A stretch of 64,000 bases of DNA from Burkholderiales bacterium (lineage in GTDB: Bacteria > Pseudomonadota > Gammaproteobacteria > Burkholderiales > Casimicrobiaceae), in contig JAEUPL010000026.1 in assembly GCA_016790165.1 (NCBI GenBank), forward strand, positions 33,325 to 97,324, given 5' to 3'. The position numbers and the translations under genes are program-made. A model generated the notes under the pieces. The model searched no databases. It saw only the letters and a program-made list of their open reading frames with translations, and was not told where the DNA came from. Positions 57,110 to 64,000 of the stretch are shown piece after piece; position 1 is the stretch's first letter, and the number at the start of each line of letters is the position of its first letter.

Positions 57110-57976
57110 TTACGGTGCTGTCGGTGTTGTGAAGCCGTAGTTGCGGCTGATGTTCATGCCTTTATCCAGAACAAACATTCGTACTGCGGGAGTCGTTGGG
57201 ACCGTCATATCGAGGACAACGATTGCTTTGTCCGATGAAATTAGGGGGAGTCCAGTCGCCAGTGTTTTCGTTCCATTGTCGACGGAAATCGTGACGCATC
57301 GGTGTTGAGGTTTAACTTGACCCCGTTCGCCAGCGCAACCCTTCTGCACCAGAAACATTTCAACCTCATCGCGTGCGACCTGCGCACCGATTTGATATGC
57401 CGGCAAAACAAACGTCGCCAAGATGAGAACCAACAAGTAAGGAACGCTCGCGAGCAAGAGACCAGCCAGCGAAAGCTGCATCATGGACTTGGTGCTGGGT
57501 TTCGAAAGCGCGGCTGCCATCCCCGCTGACAATTTCTCAACTCGCTGAATTTTGCGTAGCCATTTGGCGATGCCCCATATCGCGAAAGTTGAAATTGCTA
57601 GCAAGACGGTGACCCCCACCACCATGATTGCACCTAAATTCACGTCGGGTAACGATTTCGCGACCAACCACATAAATGGGTCAAAGGCTTTGACGATGTA
57701 AGTGTCCGCGCTGCGCGGGAATAGATCGGCGTCAATACCTAACGTTGCCGTATAGCCCCGCGTATAGAGATACCCAGATAGATACAGATAGGATGGTGGA
57801 AGCCCCAACGTCGCGGCAAGTTGACCCAACGAAATTTTTTCACTTCCTTTGGTCTCATTTGCCATGCTCGACGCAGGTTGCGGTGCGGCTGTCACACTCG
57901 CTACAACTGTCTGAACAGAGGCATTCGAAGTGGCTTTTACTTGAGGCTTAGTCGTTGCTTTCACTCGTTTGGTCAT
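57110..57976 (-). CDS. Inner-membrane protein of unknown function
   Basis: 288 aa. A ~50-residue Ala/Thr/Lys-rich cytoplasmic N-terminus leads to helices near residues 115-140 (AIMVVGVTVLLAISTFAIWGIA) and 168-195 (LAGLLLASVPYLLVLILATF), then a ~90-residue periplasmic domain with two cysteines (KGCAGERG, HRCVTISV). No family recognised. Last gene of the leftward group HNH remnant, 142-aa exported protein, this protein; 26 bases separate it from the preceding stop. Confidence 0.72.
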   Translation of the reverse strand: MTKRVKATTKPQVKATSNASVQTVVASVTAAPQPASSMANETKGSEKISLGQLAATLGLPPSYLYLSGYLYTRGYTATLGIDADLFPRSADTYIVKAFDPFMWLVAKSLPDVNLGAIMVVGVTVLLAISTFAIWGIAKWLRKIQRVEKLSAGMAAALSKPSTKSMMQLSLAGLLLASVPYLLVLILATFVLPAYQIGAQVARDEVEMFLVQKGCAGERGQVKPQHRCVTISVDNGTKTLATGLPLISSDKAIVVLDMTVPTTPAVRMFVLDKGMNISRNYGFTTPTAP

Positions 57977-58002
57977 GTGTCGTCTCGTTCATTTCTTGGG
58001 TA

Positions 58003-58431
58003 CTACTTCCCTCGTGATGCGGCGCCGGGCGCACGTCTCGTGTGTGCCTGAACTACCGTCCCATTGGCCCGCTGATAGCTTCGCACATAAACCCGCTTAT
58101 CGCCTGTACCTGCGGTCGCCCAAGGTGCAATGTCATCCAAGTCTTCACGTTCATCGAGGACGGCGGATGCAGACTTCTTTACGGAGCCAGAAAATGTTTC
58201 TCCAATCGACGTACATGATGCGGAATCTGGTGCAACAATCATGTAGCCGTCAGCATACTTTGCGCGAATGGCGCTGCCATAATGCTGCGACAAATCTACC
58301 GGCGGCACAGTTGAGCGATACACCATAGCGTCACCTGTGCCATATACGGTGTAGCAAGCGGCCGGAGATTCGCTAGGTATCAGAAACGAAGATAACGCGA
58401 TGACAGCAGCAGTGATTGAACTGCGGGTCAT
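58003..58431 (-). CDS. Small exported protein
   Basis: 142 aa with a signal peptide (SSITAAVIALSSFLIPSESPA). The mature part carries two cysteines (AACYTVYGTG, SASCTSIGE) and a beta-type segment (AMVYRSTVPPVDLS), ending in a basic tail. No family recognised. Its ATG overlaps the stop of the HNH-type frame by 4 bases, so it was translated with it. Confidence 0.68.
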   Translation of the reverse strand: MTRSSITAAVIALSSFLIPSESPAACYTVYGTGDAMVYRSTVPPVDLSQHYGSAIRAKYADGYMIVAPDSASCTSIGETFSGSVKKSASAVLDEREDLDDIAPWATAGTGDKRVYVRSYQRANGTVVQAHTRRAPGAASRGK

Positions 58432-59120
58432 GCGTTCTTGCCTTTTGTGCCATGTTCTTCGAACGAATGGAACAGCTTGTGCCCAGCGACTTTCCTGTTT
58501 CGCCCGAGGCGGGTGTTATTGATACGTCCCTGCAAGTAGGTCGCTAACTCTGAAAAACGCTCCACTGGCACGAAGTCCCACTTACAACCAAATTCTTCTC
58601 GAATTCTGGCGTGTATGGCCATGTATTTGTACCTATCTGTTTTGCTAGTGTCTGCCTTCTGACACTCTTGATACCGGTTAATAAGGTACTCAACGTAGCT
58701 ACGCATTGTGAGGTTGTGCGCGACGCTGCCTTCCGTTGGCCCCACCATCACCTGGCTCCCCTTCGATTTCACGTTGACCACGCTTACCTGAACAGCGCCG
58801 GGACTATTGATGGCGACTTGGCCTGAGTTGCCCTCTACGTGGATCTTCGAGTAGTTCTTAAGCAGCCGATCCGCTATTTTCGCGGTTTGCGGAGTAATTT
58901 CGACGAGGCCTCGAAGCGTGTGCCGTTGCTTGAACGATTCGACCATAGCCACCGTGTATTTCGCATGCTCCGCGTCGATTATGGTGTGATGCCTCGGGCA
59001 CATCAAGACTAGATTCGCATACCCATGACGCTCTTGTTCAGATCGTGTTCCGTCCCATCGAGGCCCGAGCTTTTTCGCGGCGCGAATATCGCAAATCTCT
59101 CCAGTCAGAGTACCGCTGTC
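58428..59120 (-). pseudogene. HNH endonuclease-like gene, 5' truncated
   Basis: The frame upstream of the first ATG (59006) carries the first half of a common HNH module: GEICDIRAAKKLGPRWDGTR, then HGYANLVLMCPRHHTIID. The first half lies before any start codon, directly after an in-frame TAA at 59121-59123, so the N-terminus is missing. The 192-aa remainder after the ATG has a ligand-poor module and a unique C-terminal ~170 residues. Probably inactive as a nuclease. Confidence 0.6.
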
Positions 59121-59270
59121 TTAACAAGTGGGGCCACTTCTAAGCGCTTATGGTGCCCTCATTGAATACCTCTATATGCAAAGGTTTGGATGCGGTTACT
59201 GTTCCGAATCCATCCTCGCATTGATGTATTGCGCAATACAGACTACATGATGTGACCGGCATTCGCATTA

Positions 59271-60497
59271 CTATTGACGCGCTACCCAATATTTCCCACC
59301 TGACTTCCACGTCTCCAACCCGAGCGAAGACCTCAACACCGCCCCCACCAGCTTATTCGTCACCGGACGCCCATAGTCGGCAATCCGGTCACGCACTTTG
59401 TCGGCAACGTCCCCCACCGCCACGGGTTTCGTCCCTTGTCCCGACAGTTCAAGGTAAGACCGTCTAGTGACAGCCTCAAGCGAAGCATGACGCATCGCCT
59501 GCAAGCGATCATCGGACTGCGCGGCGAAGCGCAGTATTGCAGCCCTAGCTTCTCCGGACTCAGTAACGCTCAACAGCGGCATCACCATCTGATTGAACCT
59601 GCCCGAGCGTGTACTGACCTCAGTCGTCGTATCGATTTTTGCGTGGTGCAAGTTGCGAATACGAAAACACAGCAGCTTGTTACGGAGTGCCAGCGCTTCT
59701 GCCTCCTGTCCTTTCGGCAGACTGATCGGGACATGGGGACTTGGGGACGTTGTACCCATAACCTCAGTAAGAAAGCGGGATTCAAGGCCGTCGTCGGTGA
59801 AGCGTTTTCGCATCGCGAGTATCTTCGGGCCATAGACACGAAAGGCGCGAGGCTCGAAGTCGCCCTTTTTGCTTTGGACCGATTGTCGCAAGACGGATAG
59901 CGATTTGCCATTGCCGTTGTTGAGTACCTTCACGAACTCATTCGATGCGTCACTCCATCGAAGATCGGCTTCATCGAGTAGCAGTGTCGGTGCGAACTGA
60001 TCCAACGCATAGAAGATCGGTGAAATCGTCGATGCTGCACTGGCGAGGAATGGTTTGTTGGTTATGCCACCGATGACTTTGAGTGCCCTAGTCTTGCCCG
60101 ATCCGAGATCACCGAGGAAGCGGATGTACGGGACTTCCTCGAACACGTCGAAAAGCCAGGTCAGAAGGACGTAGCTGACTGCAGTTATTAGGGCGTCAGG
60201 GCTCAGGGTGACGTAGCGAGCGATGTAGCTGGTGAGGTCATTTCGTAGCTCGTTGATTGAACCGTACTCCGCTGGTTCACTCGGGAGCCGTATCGCGCCA
60301 TGACTGATTAGATTATTTGAATAAGGAATAGGTCGAACACACTCCCCGTTGTCGTGAAGGTATTCCGGCAGGAGTTGCCAGGCGCCGTCCTTGGAGACAC
60401 ACAGCGTCGTCTGATTGCCTTGTGCAACCAACTCAACGATGGTGCCGTCGTCAAAGACTCGGCTGGCAATCTGTGTTCCTTTCTTTTCCTCCTGCAT
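59271..60497 (-). CDS. Primase/helicase-type P-loop ATPase of a mobile element
   Basis: 408 aa. Walker A FLGDLGSGKTRALKV, Walker B TLLLDEADLRW, and a downstream segment KILAMRKRFTDDGLESRFLT resemble the ATPase of DUF927/DUF3631-type replication proteins. The C-terminal ~90 residues form a winged-helix-like region (DVADKVRDRIADYGRPVTNKL). A second, broken copy of that region lies at 54450-54667. It is divergent from a small gene and the serine recombinase, a repeated arrangement in proteobacterial integrative elements. Probably supports element replication. Confidence 0.78.
   Translation of the reverse strand: MQEEKKGTQIASRVFDDGTIVELVAQGNQTTLCVSKDGAWQLLPEYLHDNGECVRPIPYSNNLISHGAIRLPSEPAEYGSINELRNDLTSYIARYVTLSPDALITAVSYVLLTWLFDVFEEVPYIRFLGDLGSGKTRALKVIGGITNKPFLASAASTISPIFYALDQFAPTLLLDEADLRWSDASNEFVKVLNNGNGKSLSVLRQSVQSKKGDFEPRAFRVYGPKILAMRKRFTDDGLESRFLTEVMGTTSPSPHVPISLPKGQEAEALALRNKLLCFRIRNLHHAKIDTTTEVSTRSGRFNQMVMPLLSVTESGEARAAILRFAAQSDDRLQAMRHASLEAVTRRSYLELSGQGTKPVAVGDVADKVRDRIADYGRPVTNKLVGAVLRSSLGLETWKSGGKYWVARQ
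59728..59755. repeat. Repeat copy within the ATPase gene, matches 62398-62424
   Basis: GACATGGGGACTTGGGGACGT lies inside the coding region (protein TTSPSPHVP). The reverse complement, with one mismatch, occurs right after the recombinase at 62398-62424. Both contain a doubled TGGGGAC unit. Possibly a recombinase-related site, possibly chance low-complexity similarity. Confidence 0.4.
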
Positions 60498-60605
60498 CCC
60501 GTTCAGGGTAACAAGCTGAGCAGACTCTTTGAAGTGGCTGCAACGTGCCGTGCCGGCACGTTCCCTGCACTACTTCGCCGGTCTTGCACGCTGTATGTTG
60601 ATCGC

Positions 60606-60794
60606 ATGCAAGACAACCAAACCCAAGATGAATACCTGCGTTCCTTGATGCCGAACGCTACCGAGGCCGAGATCGCCGCTGCCAAAGAAGCGATTGCCGA
60701 CTTCCTTGAACTGATCTGGCAGATCAAGGAAGAACGCGAACAGGCGAAGCGCAAGAACCTGAGTGACCTTGACGGCCAGAAAGGCGCTTGCTAG
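60606..60794 (+). CDS. Small acidic/helical protein upstream of the recombinase
   Basis: 62 aa starting MQDNQTQDEYLRSLMPNATE, then a helical stretch (AIADFLELIWQIKEEREQAK). It ends 15 bases before the recombinase ATG, so the two are likely co-transcribed. Small genes of this kind often sit before large serine recombinases as accessory or directionality factors; that role is inference. The start has a weak ribosome site. Confidence 0.65.
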   Translation: MQDNQTQDEYLRSLMPNATEAEIAAAKEAIADFLELIWQIKEEREQAKRKNLSDLDGQKGAC

Positions 60795-60809
60795 GCTGAA
60801 TTCACCCCT

Positions 60810-62309
60810 ATGGCGAGCAGCAACAAGGTATTTGGATACATCAGGGTATCGACCCAGAAACAAGGCCGGGAAGGCGTGTCGCTGGAAGCGCAGCGAGATG
60901 CTATTTCCCGTTATGCCGCTTCCCGTGGCCTAGAGATTGTCGAGTGGATAGAGGATCAGGAATCCGCAGCGAAGCAAGGCCGCACAGGATTCACCAGGAT
61001 GGTGGGTCTGCTTCGTCGCGGCAAGGCGTCCGGTTTCATTTGCCACAAGCTTGATCGCTCAGTTCGCAACATTTATGACTGGAGTGAATTGAATCGCCTG
61101 GTAGATCAAGGTGCGCAGATTCACTTTGCGCATGAAAGCTTGGACCTCGATTCCTTGTCTGGCAAGCTGTCGGCCGACATACAGGCAGCCATCGCTGCTC
61201 ACTACAGTCGCAATCTACGCGACGAGGTTCGCAAGGGGATGATCGGAAGGCTCAAGCAGGGTTACCTACCATTCACTGCGCCGCGCGGTTATCTCAATTG
61301 CGGCGCAGGTAAACCAAAGGAAATCGACCCGGTTGTTGGTCCCCTGATACGCAAGCTATTCGAGTTGTACGCGACGGGAGACTACGGATTTCAGCAGCTT
61401 CGCGAAGAGATGGCCAAACACGGGCTGACGACAAGCAACGGCAAGATGCTTGCGCTCGACACCTTGACCATCATTCTGAACAACACCTTCTACTACGGTG
61501 TCATCACTGTAAAGCGGACCGGGGAATCTTACGTAGGCAATCACACGCCGCTGATTACCCGTGCCCTGTTTATGAGGTGCCAGGACATTCTCCACAAGCG
61601 CATTCGACGAAGATCAATGCGCTTTGATCACACCTTTCGCCGCCGCATTCGATGCGGCACTTGCGAGCGCCACTTGATTGGTGAAACCCAAAAGGGGCAC
61701 ATCTACTACCGATGCCATTCCTTTGGGTGTAAGGGCGTTTCGCTTCGTGAGGAGACGGTGATTGAAGCTCTACGTCAAGAAATGTGTCGTCTCGCCCCCG
61801 TCACGCAGTTCTCGGACTTCCTCTGCGCGCGATTGGCAGAAAGGAAAGCTGCGACTACGTTGGACTTGGCTGCAAGGCGCAAACAGTTAACTATGCAGAT
61901 AGATGCGATCAACAGTCGGCAGGGTGCGCTAGTGGACATGCACCTGGACGGCATCATCGACAAGGAAACGTTTAAGGCCAAGGCGCAATCATTGGTTGAT
62001 CGAGCAGCCGATTTACGTCGCCTTCTCTCTGAGGCAGGTCTGGCGACTTTGCCGATGAGCGATCCGGCGCGCGTGATTGTCGAACTTAAAGATACCTTGG
62101 AAATGCTGAGGAATTGCGCTACGGCACGCGAGGCACGTCTGTACGTTGATCGGATCGTATCGAACCTATCGGTGCAAGGAAAAAAACCTTACATCACCTA
62201 CGTTTCTCCGCTGCCGTTCGTAGTAGAACAGATCAAGAAGGCGTCTGGTGGAGGTGAACGTGACCAAACTCGAACTTTTGAAGAACTGTGTCGGGTTCTT
62301 GACTTGTAG
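60810..62309 (+). CDS. Large serine recombinase
   Basis: 499 aa. Resolvase domain with the catalytic serine S14 in YIRVSTQKQGREG and LDRSVRN downstream. Recombinase domain (~160-260, PRGYLNCGAGKPKEIDP). Zinc ribbon with CGTCERHLIGETQ and YRCHSFGCKG. A coiled-coil segment (~340-420) of the type that controls synapsis. Complete and apparently functional. It is the only site-specific integrase in the window and the best candidate for mobilising the right part of the island. Confidence 0.93.
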   Translation: MASSNKVFGYIRVSTQKQGREGVSLEAQRDAISRYAASRGLEIVEWIEDQESAAKQGRTGFTRMVGLLRRGKASGFICHKLDRSVRNIYDWSELNRLVDQGAQIHFAHESLDLDSLSGKLSADIQAAIAAHYSRNLRDEVRKGMIGRLKQGYLPFTAPRGYLNCGAGKPKEIDPVVGPLIRKLFELYATGDYGFQQLREEMAKHGLTTSNGKMLALDTLTIILNNTFYYGVITVKRTGESYVGNHTPLITRALFMRCQDILHKRIRRRSMRFDHTFRRRIRCGTCERHLIGETQKGHIYYRCHSFGCKGVSLREETVIEALRQEMCRLAPVTQFSDFLCARLAERKAATTLDLAARRKQLTMQIDAINSRQGALVDMHLDGIIDKETFKAKAQSLVDRAADLRRLLSEAGLATLPMSDPARVIVELKDTLEMLRNCATAREARLYVDRIVSNLSVQGKKPYITYVSPLPFVVEQIKKASGGGERDQTRTFEELCRVLDL

Positions 62310-62397
62310 CGAGGTGGGCTGTCACTTGTATTCAAACTAACACTGCCGAGCTCGTGTGGCAATCGACCTGTCAACAGGCCTACCGGCCGTGCTCAGT

Positions 62398-62424
62398 GGT
62401 ACGTCCCCATGTCCCCATGTCAGG
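62398..62424. repeat. Repeat copy after the recombinase, matches 59728-59755
   Basis: GGTACGTCCCCATGTCCCCATGTC, inverted relative to the copy inside the ATPase gene, with 20 of 21 core bases shared by eye. It lies 89 bases past the recombinase stop, in a 133-base gap with no other feature. A candidate crossover or binding site. Confidence 0.4.
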
Positions 62425-62442
62425 TTTTGTTCGAAAGCTTTA

Positions 62443-63255
62443 CTACTTCTTGCTGTTCGTCACCGCTGAATCATTGACGGCTTCCTGCGTGGATTTTTTG
62501 GGAGAAGTAAGCGAACCCGAATTACCTTGGTCAAGCGCCGATGGAATGGCTTGGGTATTCGTCGGCGAGCCAGGGCCAAAAATTGGATACAAAAATGTCG
62601 CACATGCGGCCGCTGCGGCGAGCACTGCCGCTCTGGTGGCGATCTTGGTTGCCTTGGCGGTCTGCTGAGATGCATCCAATGCACGTTGCGCGACTCGCAA
62701 ATTTTCTTCCTGGGTTTTCAGCTCCCGATCCCGTTTCTCAATCTGAGCTTGAGCTTCAGCTAGTTCTAGTTGATGAGCGTTGACGACTTTGCGCAACTCT
62801 TGACGGGCGACCAACAGTTTTTTATGAATCGGTCGCACAACCACAAGCTGTTGCTCTAGACCATCGCAGTATTTTTCACGATCATCGGAAATGTGTTCAG
62901 CGGCCTCTCTGAGGGTCTGATATTCAGCCGCCCAGTTTAGATAGTCTGGAATGTGATCGAGTAGGTTTATTGAGTCGTATTGCTGCTCAAAATCTACTCG
63001 CTGTTTGCCCAAAAATAAGGCCTCCGCTTGGTAGCAGTCATACTGTGCGCGCTTCAAGTGCTTCAGTGAATTTGCAAAATTCTCGTCACCCTTGCCGTTC
63101 AAGGCGCGCAAAAAATGCTGGAACGCGTAACGGATTTCGTTCAATGCGGGGATATCTATCCCCGGATGATCCGTAGCGAATCCAGCAATCTTGGCCTCCG
63201 TCTTTTGCAGCGCATCTGTGATGTCTTGGAGTTGTTGCGGGTCAATTTGTCGCAC
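62443..63255 (-). CDS. Coiled-coil protein with one C-terminal membrane segment
   Basis: 270 aa from a GTG start. Residues ~135-200 form a coiled coil (LELAEAQAQIEKRDRELKTQ). A single hydrophobic segment follows (AAVLAAAAACATFLYPIFG), then a ~40-residue disordered tail ending VTNSKK. The N-terminal half is helical with aromatic residues (EIRYAFQHFLRALNG). Function unknown. A terminator lies just upstream for the preceding gene, so it has its own promoter. Confidence 0.72.
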   Translation of the reverse strand: MRQIDPQQLQDITDALQKTEAKIAGFATDHPGIDIPALNEIRYAFQHFLRALNGKGDENFANSLKHLKRAQYDCYQAEALFLGKQRVDFEQQYDSINLLDHIPDYLNWAAEYQTLREAAEHISDDREKYCDGLEQQLVVVRPIHKKLLVARQELRKVVNAHQLELAEAQAQIEKRDRELKTQEENLRVAQRALDASQQTAKATKIATRAAVLAAAAACATFLYPIFGPGSPTNTQAIPSALDQGNSGSLTSPKKSTQEAVNDSAVTNSKK

Positions 63256-63275
63256 AATAGACTGAATAAAAAAAA

Positions 63276-63300
63276 CCGCCTGGTGAAGACACTCAGGCGG
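63276..63300 (-). terminator. Rho-independent terminator (leftward)
   Basis: CCGCCTG/CAGGCGG, a 7-bp stem with an 11-base loop, followed on the minus strand by a run of eight or nine T. It ends transcription of the 64-aa gene before the coiled-coil gene begins. Confidence 0.8.
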
Positions 63301-63319
63301 CTAGGATTGAATGGATGAG

Positions 63320-63514
63320 TCAGGAACGCGGTGAATACTTGGACTCGAATCTGGCCAAGAAGGCGATGTCAGCCTCTTTCTGTTCCTTCGTGTGATACTC
63401 ACCAAGCTGCAGGCAAACACTGCCTCGCGACTGCAAGCTGACAACCATTTGAACCGCTTCTGCGTCAAGCTGATCAGGTGTCCGAGGCGGCGTCAATACT
63501 CGTTCTGTCGCCAT
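63320..63514 (-). CDS. 64-aa hypothetical protein
   Basis: The ATG at 63514 has GGAGAAGGAT directly upstream; the longer open frame is not needed. Sequence MATERVLTPPRTPDQLDAEA then QMVVSLQSRGSVCLQLGEYH, helical and charged, ending ESKYSPRS. No family recognised. Monocistronic, with its own terminator at 63276-63300. Confidence 0.7.
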   Translation of the reverse strand: MATERVLTPPRTPDQLDAEAVQMVVSLQSRGSVCLQLGEYHTKEQKEADIAFLARFESKYSPRS

Positions 63515-63871
63515 ATCCTTCTCCAGTTTTTTTGTGTAAAGTTTTTCTTGCCTTGCAATGCGGACGACCGCTGGCTTGCGTGCCGCTGCTACGGGCAGTG
63601 CAAAGTAGGAAAAACCTTGTGCTACTCTAGTTGCGAGTTCCAAAGCAAGACCAATTTTGGTCGGAGCGAACGTCGGTGGAATTGACGCAGATCTACTCAC
63701 GGAACTTCTGCAAAGTTGCGACGACTTTGCATTCTTCCATGGCGATTTCTCTCCTGACTCTGGAATCTGTCTCTAACTCTATCATTTCGGCACTTGAAGT
63801 CGCAAGCGTGACATTGTCATATCTGTGGATAACTCGCGTAATTTTGGGCTTGAGTGTGGAAAAACAACGCT
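63515..63871. other. Spacer before the IS481-like gene
   Basis: 357 bases. It holds the start region of the 64-aa gene and a 15-codon minus-strand frame (63693-63740, MEECKVVATLQKFRE) behind AGGAGA, which may be a leader or the start of a lost gene. I see nothing else. Confidence 0.4.
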
Positions 63872-64000
63872 CTAGCTGTTAAGTTGCAATAGGTTCTTCC
63901 CGCTGAGTCGGGAAGCTGGAGGCTTGTGGCCCAAGGCCGAATGGGGCCTGCGGGCGTTGTAGTAGGCCAGGAAGGACGGCAGCCAAGCGGTGCGCTCGGC
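63872..64000 (-). CDS. C-terminal part of an IS481-like transposase (runs off the right edge)
   Basis: The last 42 codons of a DDE transposase: WLPSFLAYYNARRPHSALGH then KPPASRLSGKN, with the catalytic-domain tail 'YN..RPH..L...P' typical of IS481 and related families. The stop is TAG at 63872. The rest of the element lies outside the window, so intactness is unknown. Confidence 0.85.
   Translation of the reverse strand, partial: AERTAWLPSFLAYYNARRPHSALGHKPPASRLSGKNLLQLNS

Noticed and set aside
63693-63740. 15-codon leftward gene MEECKVVATLQKFRE
   Set aside because: It has a fair ribosome site, but it is too short to support as a gene without conservation data; mentioned only in the spacer entry.

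Overview
The window reads as a chromosome segment of a betaproteobacterium, most likely Burkholderiales-like. The evidence is the high-GC housekeeping half, the gene order dacC-dat-ybeD-lipB-lipA, and the msrPQ, bepA, moaC and comEC genes. It falls into two parts with a sharp junction at about 27,464.

Positions 1-27,464 are core chromosome. From the left: a partial gene behind a TetR-type palindrome; a leftward cluster joining cell-wall D-alanine carboxypeptidase, D-amino acid transaminase, YbeD and the lipoate enzymes LipB and LipA; D-amino acid dehydrogenase; the MsrPQ methionine sulfoxide repair pair; an alpha/beta-hydrolase-fold protein; the BepA protease; MoaC overlapping ComEC; small KOW, YjdM and HNH genes; a peptide-type solute-binding protein; an aldehyde dehydrogenase; a metallo-beta-lactamase-fold hydrolase behind a perfect 16-bp palindrome; an MFS transporter; a GT-C membrane protein; and a large exported FecR/DUF6600-like protein. 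Three copies of a ~107-bp dispersed repeat sit between these genes. I saw none to the right of the junction.

At 27,464 the competence gene comM (Mg-chelatase-like AAA ATPase) is cut after codon 344 and continues in frame into an XRE-type regulator. The missing comM 3' end is not in the window, so everything from there to 64,000 looks like an island or stack of islands that extends past the right edge. It is AT-richer, dominated by exported, membrane and unknown proteins, and littered with gene remnants.

Island layout: (a) 27.5-34.4 kb, regulators, a lipoprotein, three secreted proteins and a methyltransferase; (b) 34.4-36.5 kb, a second XRE paralogue next to a PAAR-like remnant, and an unknown gene; (c) 36.5-43.4 kb, a tight leftward operon of exported proteins (Tat substrate, lipoprotein, signal-peptide membrane protein, zinc-phospholipase/P1-nuclease-like protein, 47-aa Cys-rich protein) cut by an IS21-family element whose precise removal restores the reading frame; (d) 43.5-48.2 kb, two VirD4/HerA-like ATPases with a small membrane-protein gene broken by one in-frame TGA, then a RadC-like gene; (e) 49.1-49.6 kb, a small gene behind a near-consensus promoter fused to a LexA-type box; (f) 49.8-53.9 kb, a nitrilase-TPR protein and a TPR protein divergent from a degenerate cis-prenyltransferase; (g) 54-59 kb, remnants, a Sel1-repeat protein and an envelope operon; (h) 59.3-62.3 kb, a primase-type ATPase, a small gene and a large serine recombinase; (i) a coiled-coil membrane protein, a small gene and the end of an IS481-like transposase.

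The best candidates for undescribed systems are (c), (d) and (f).
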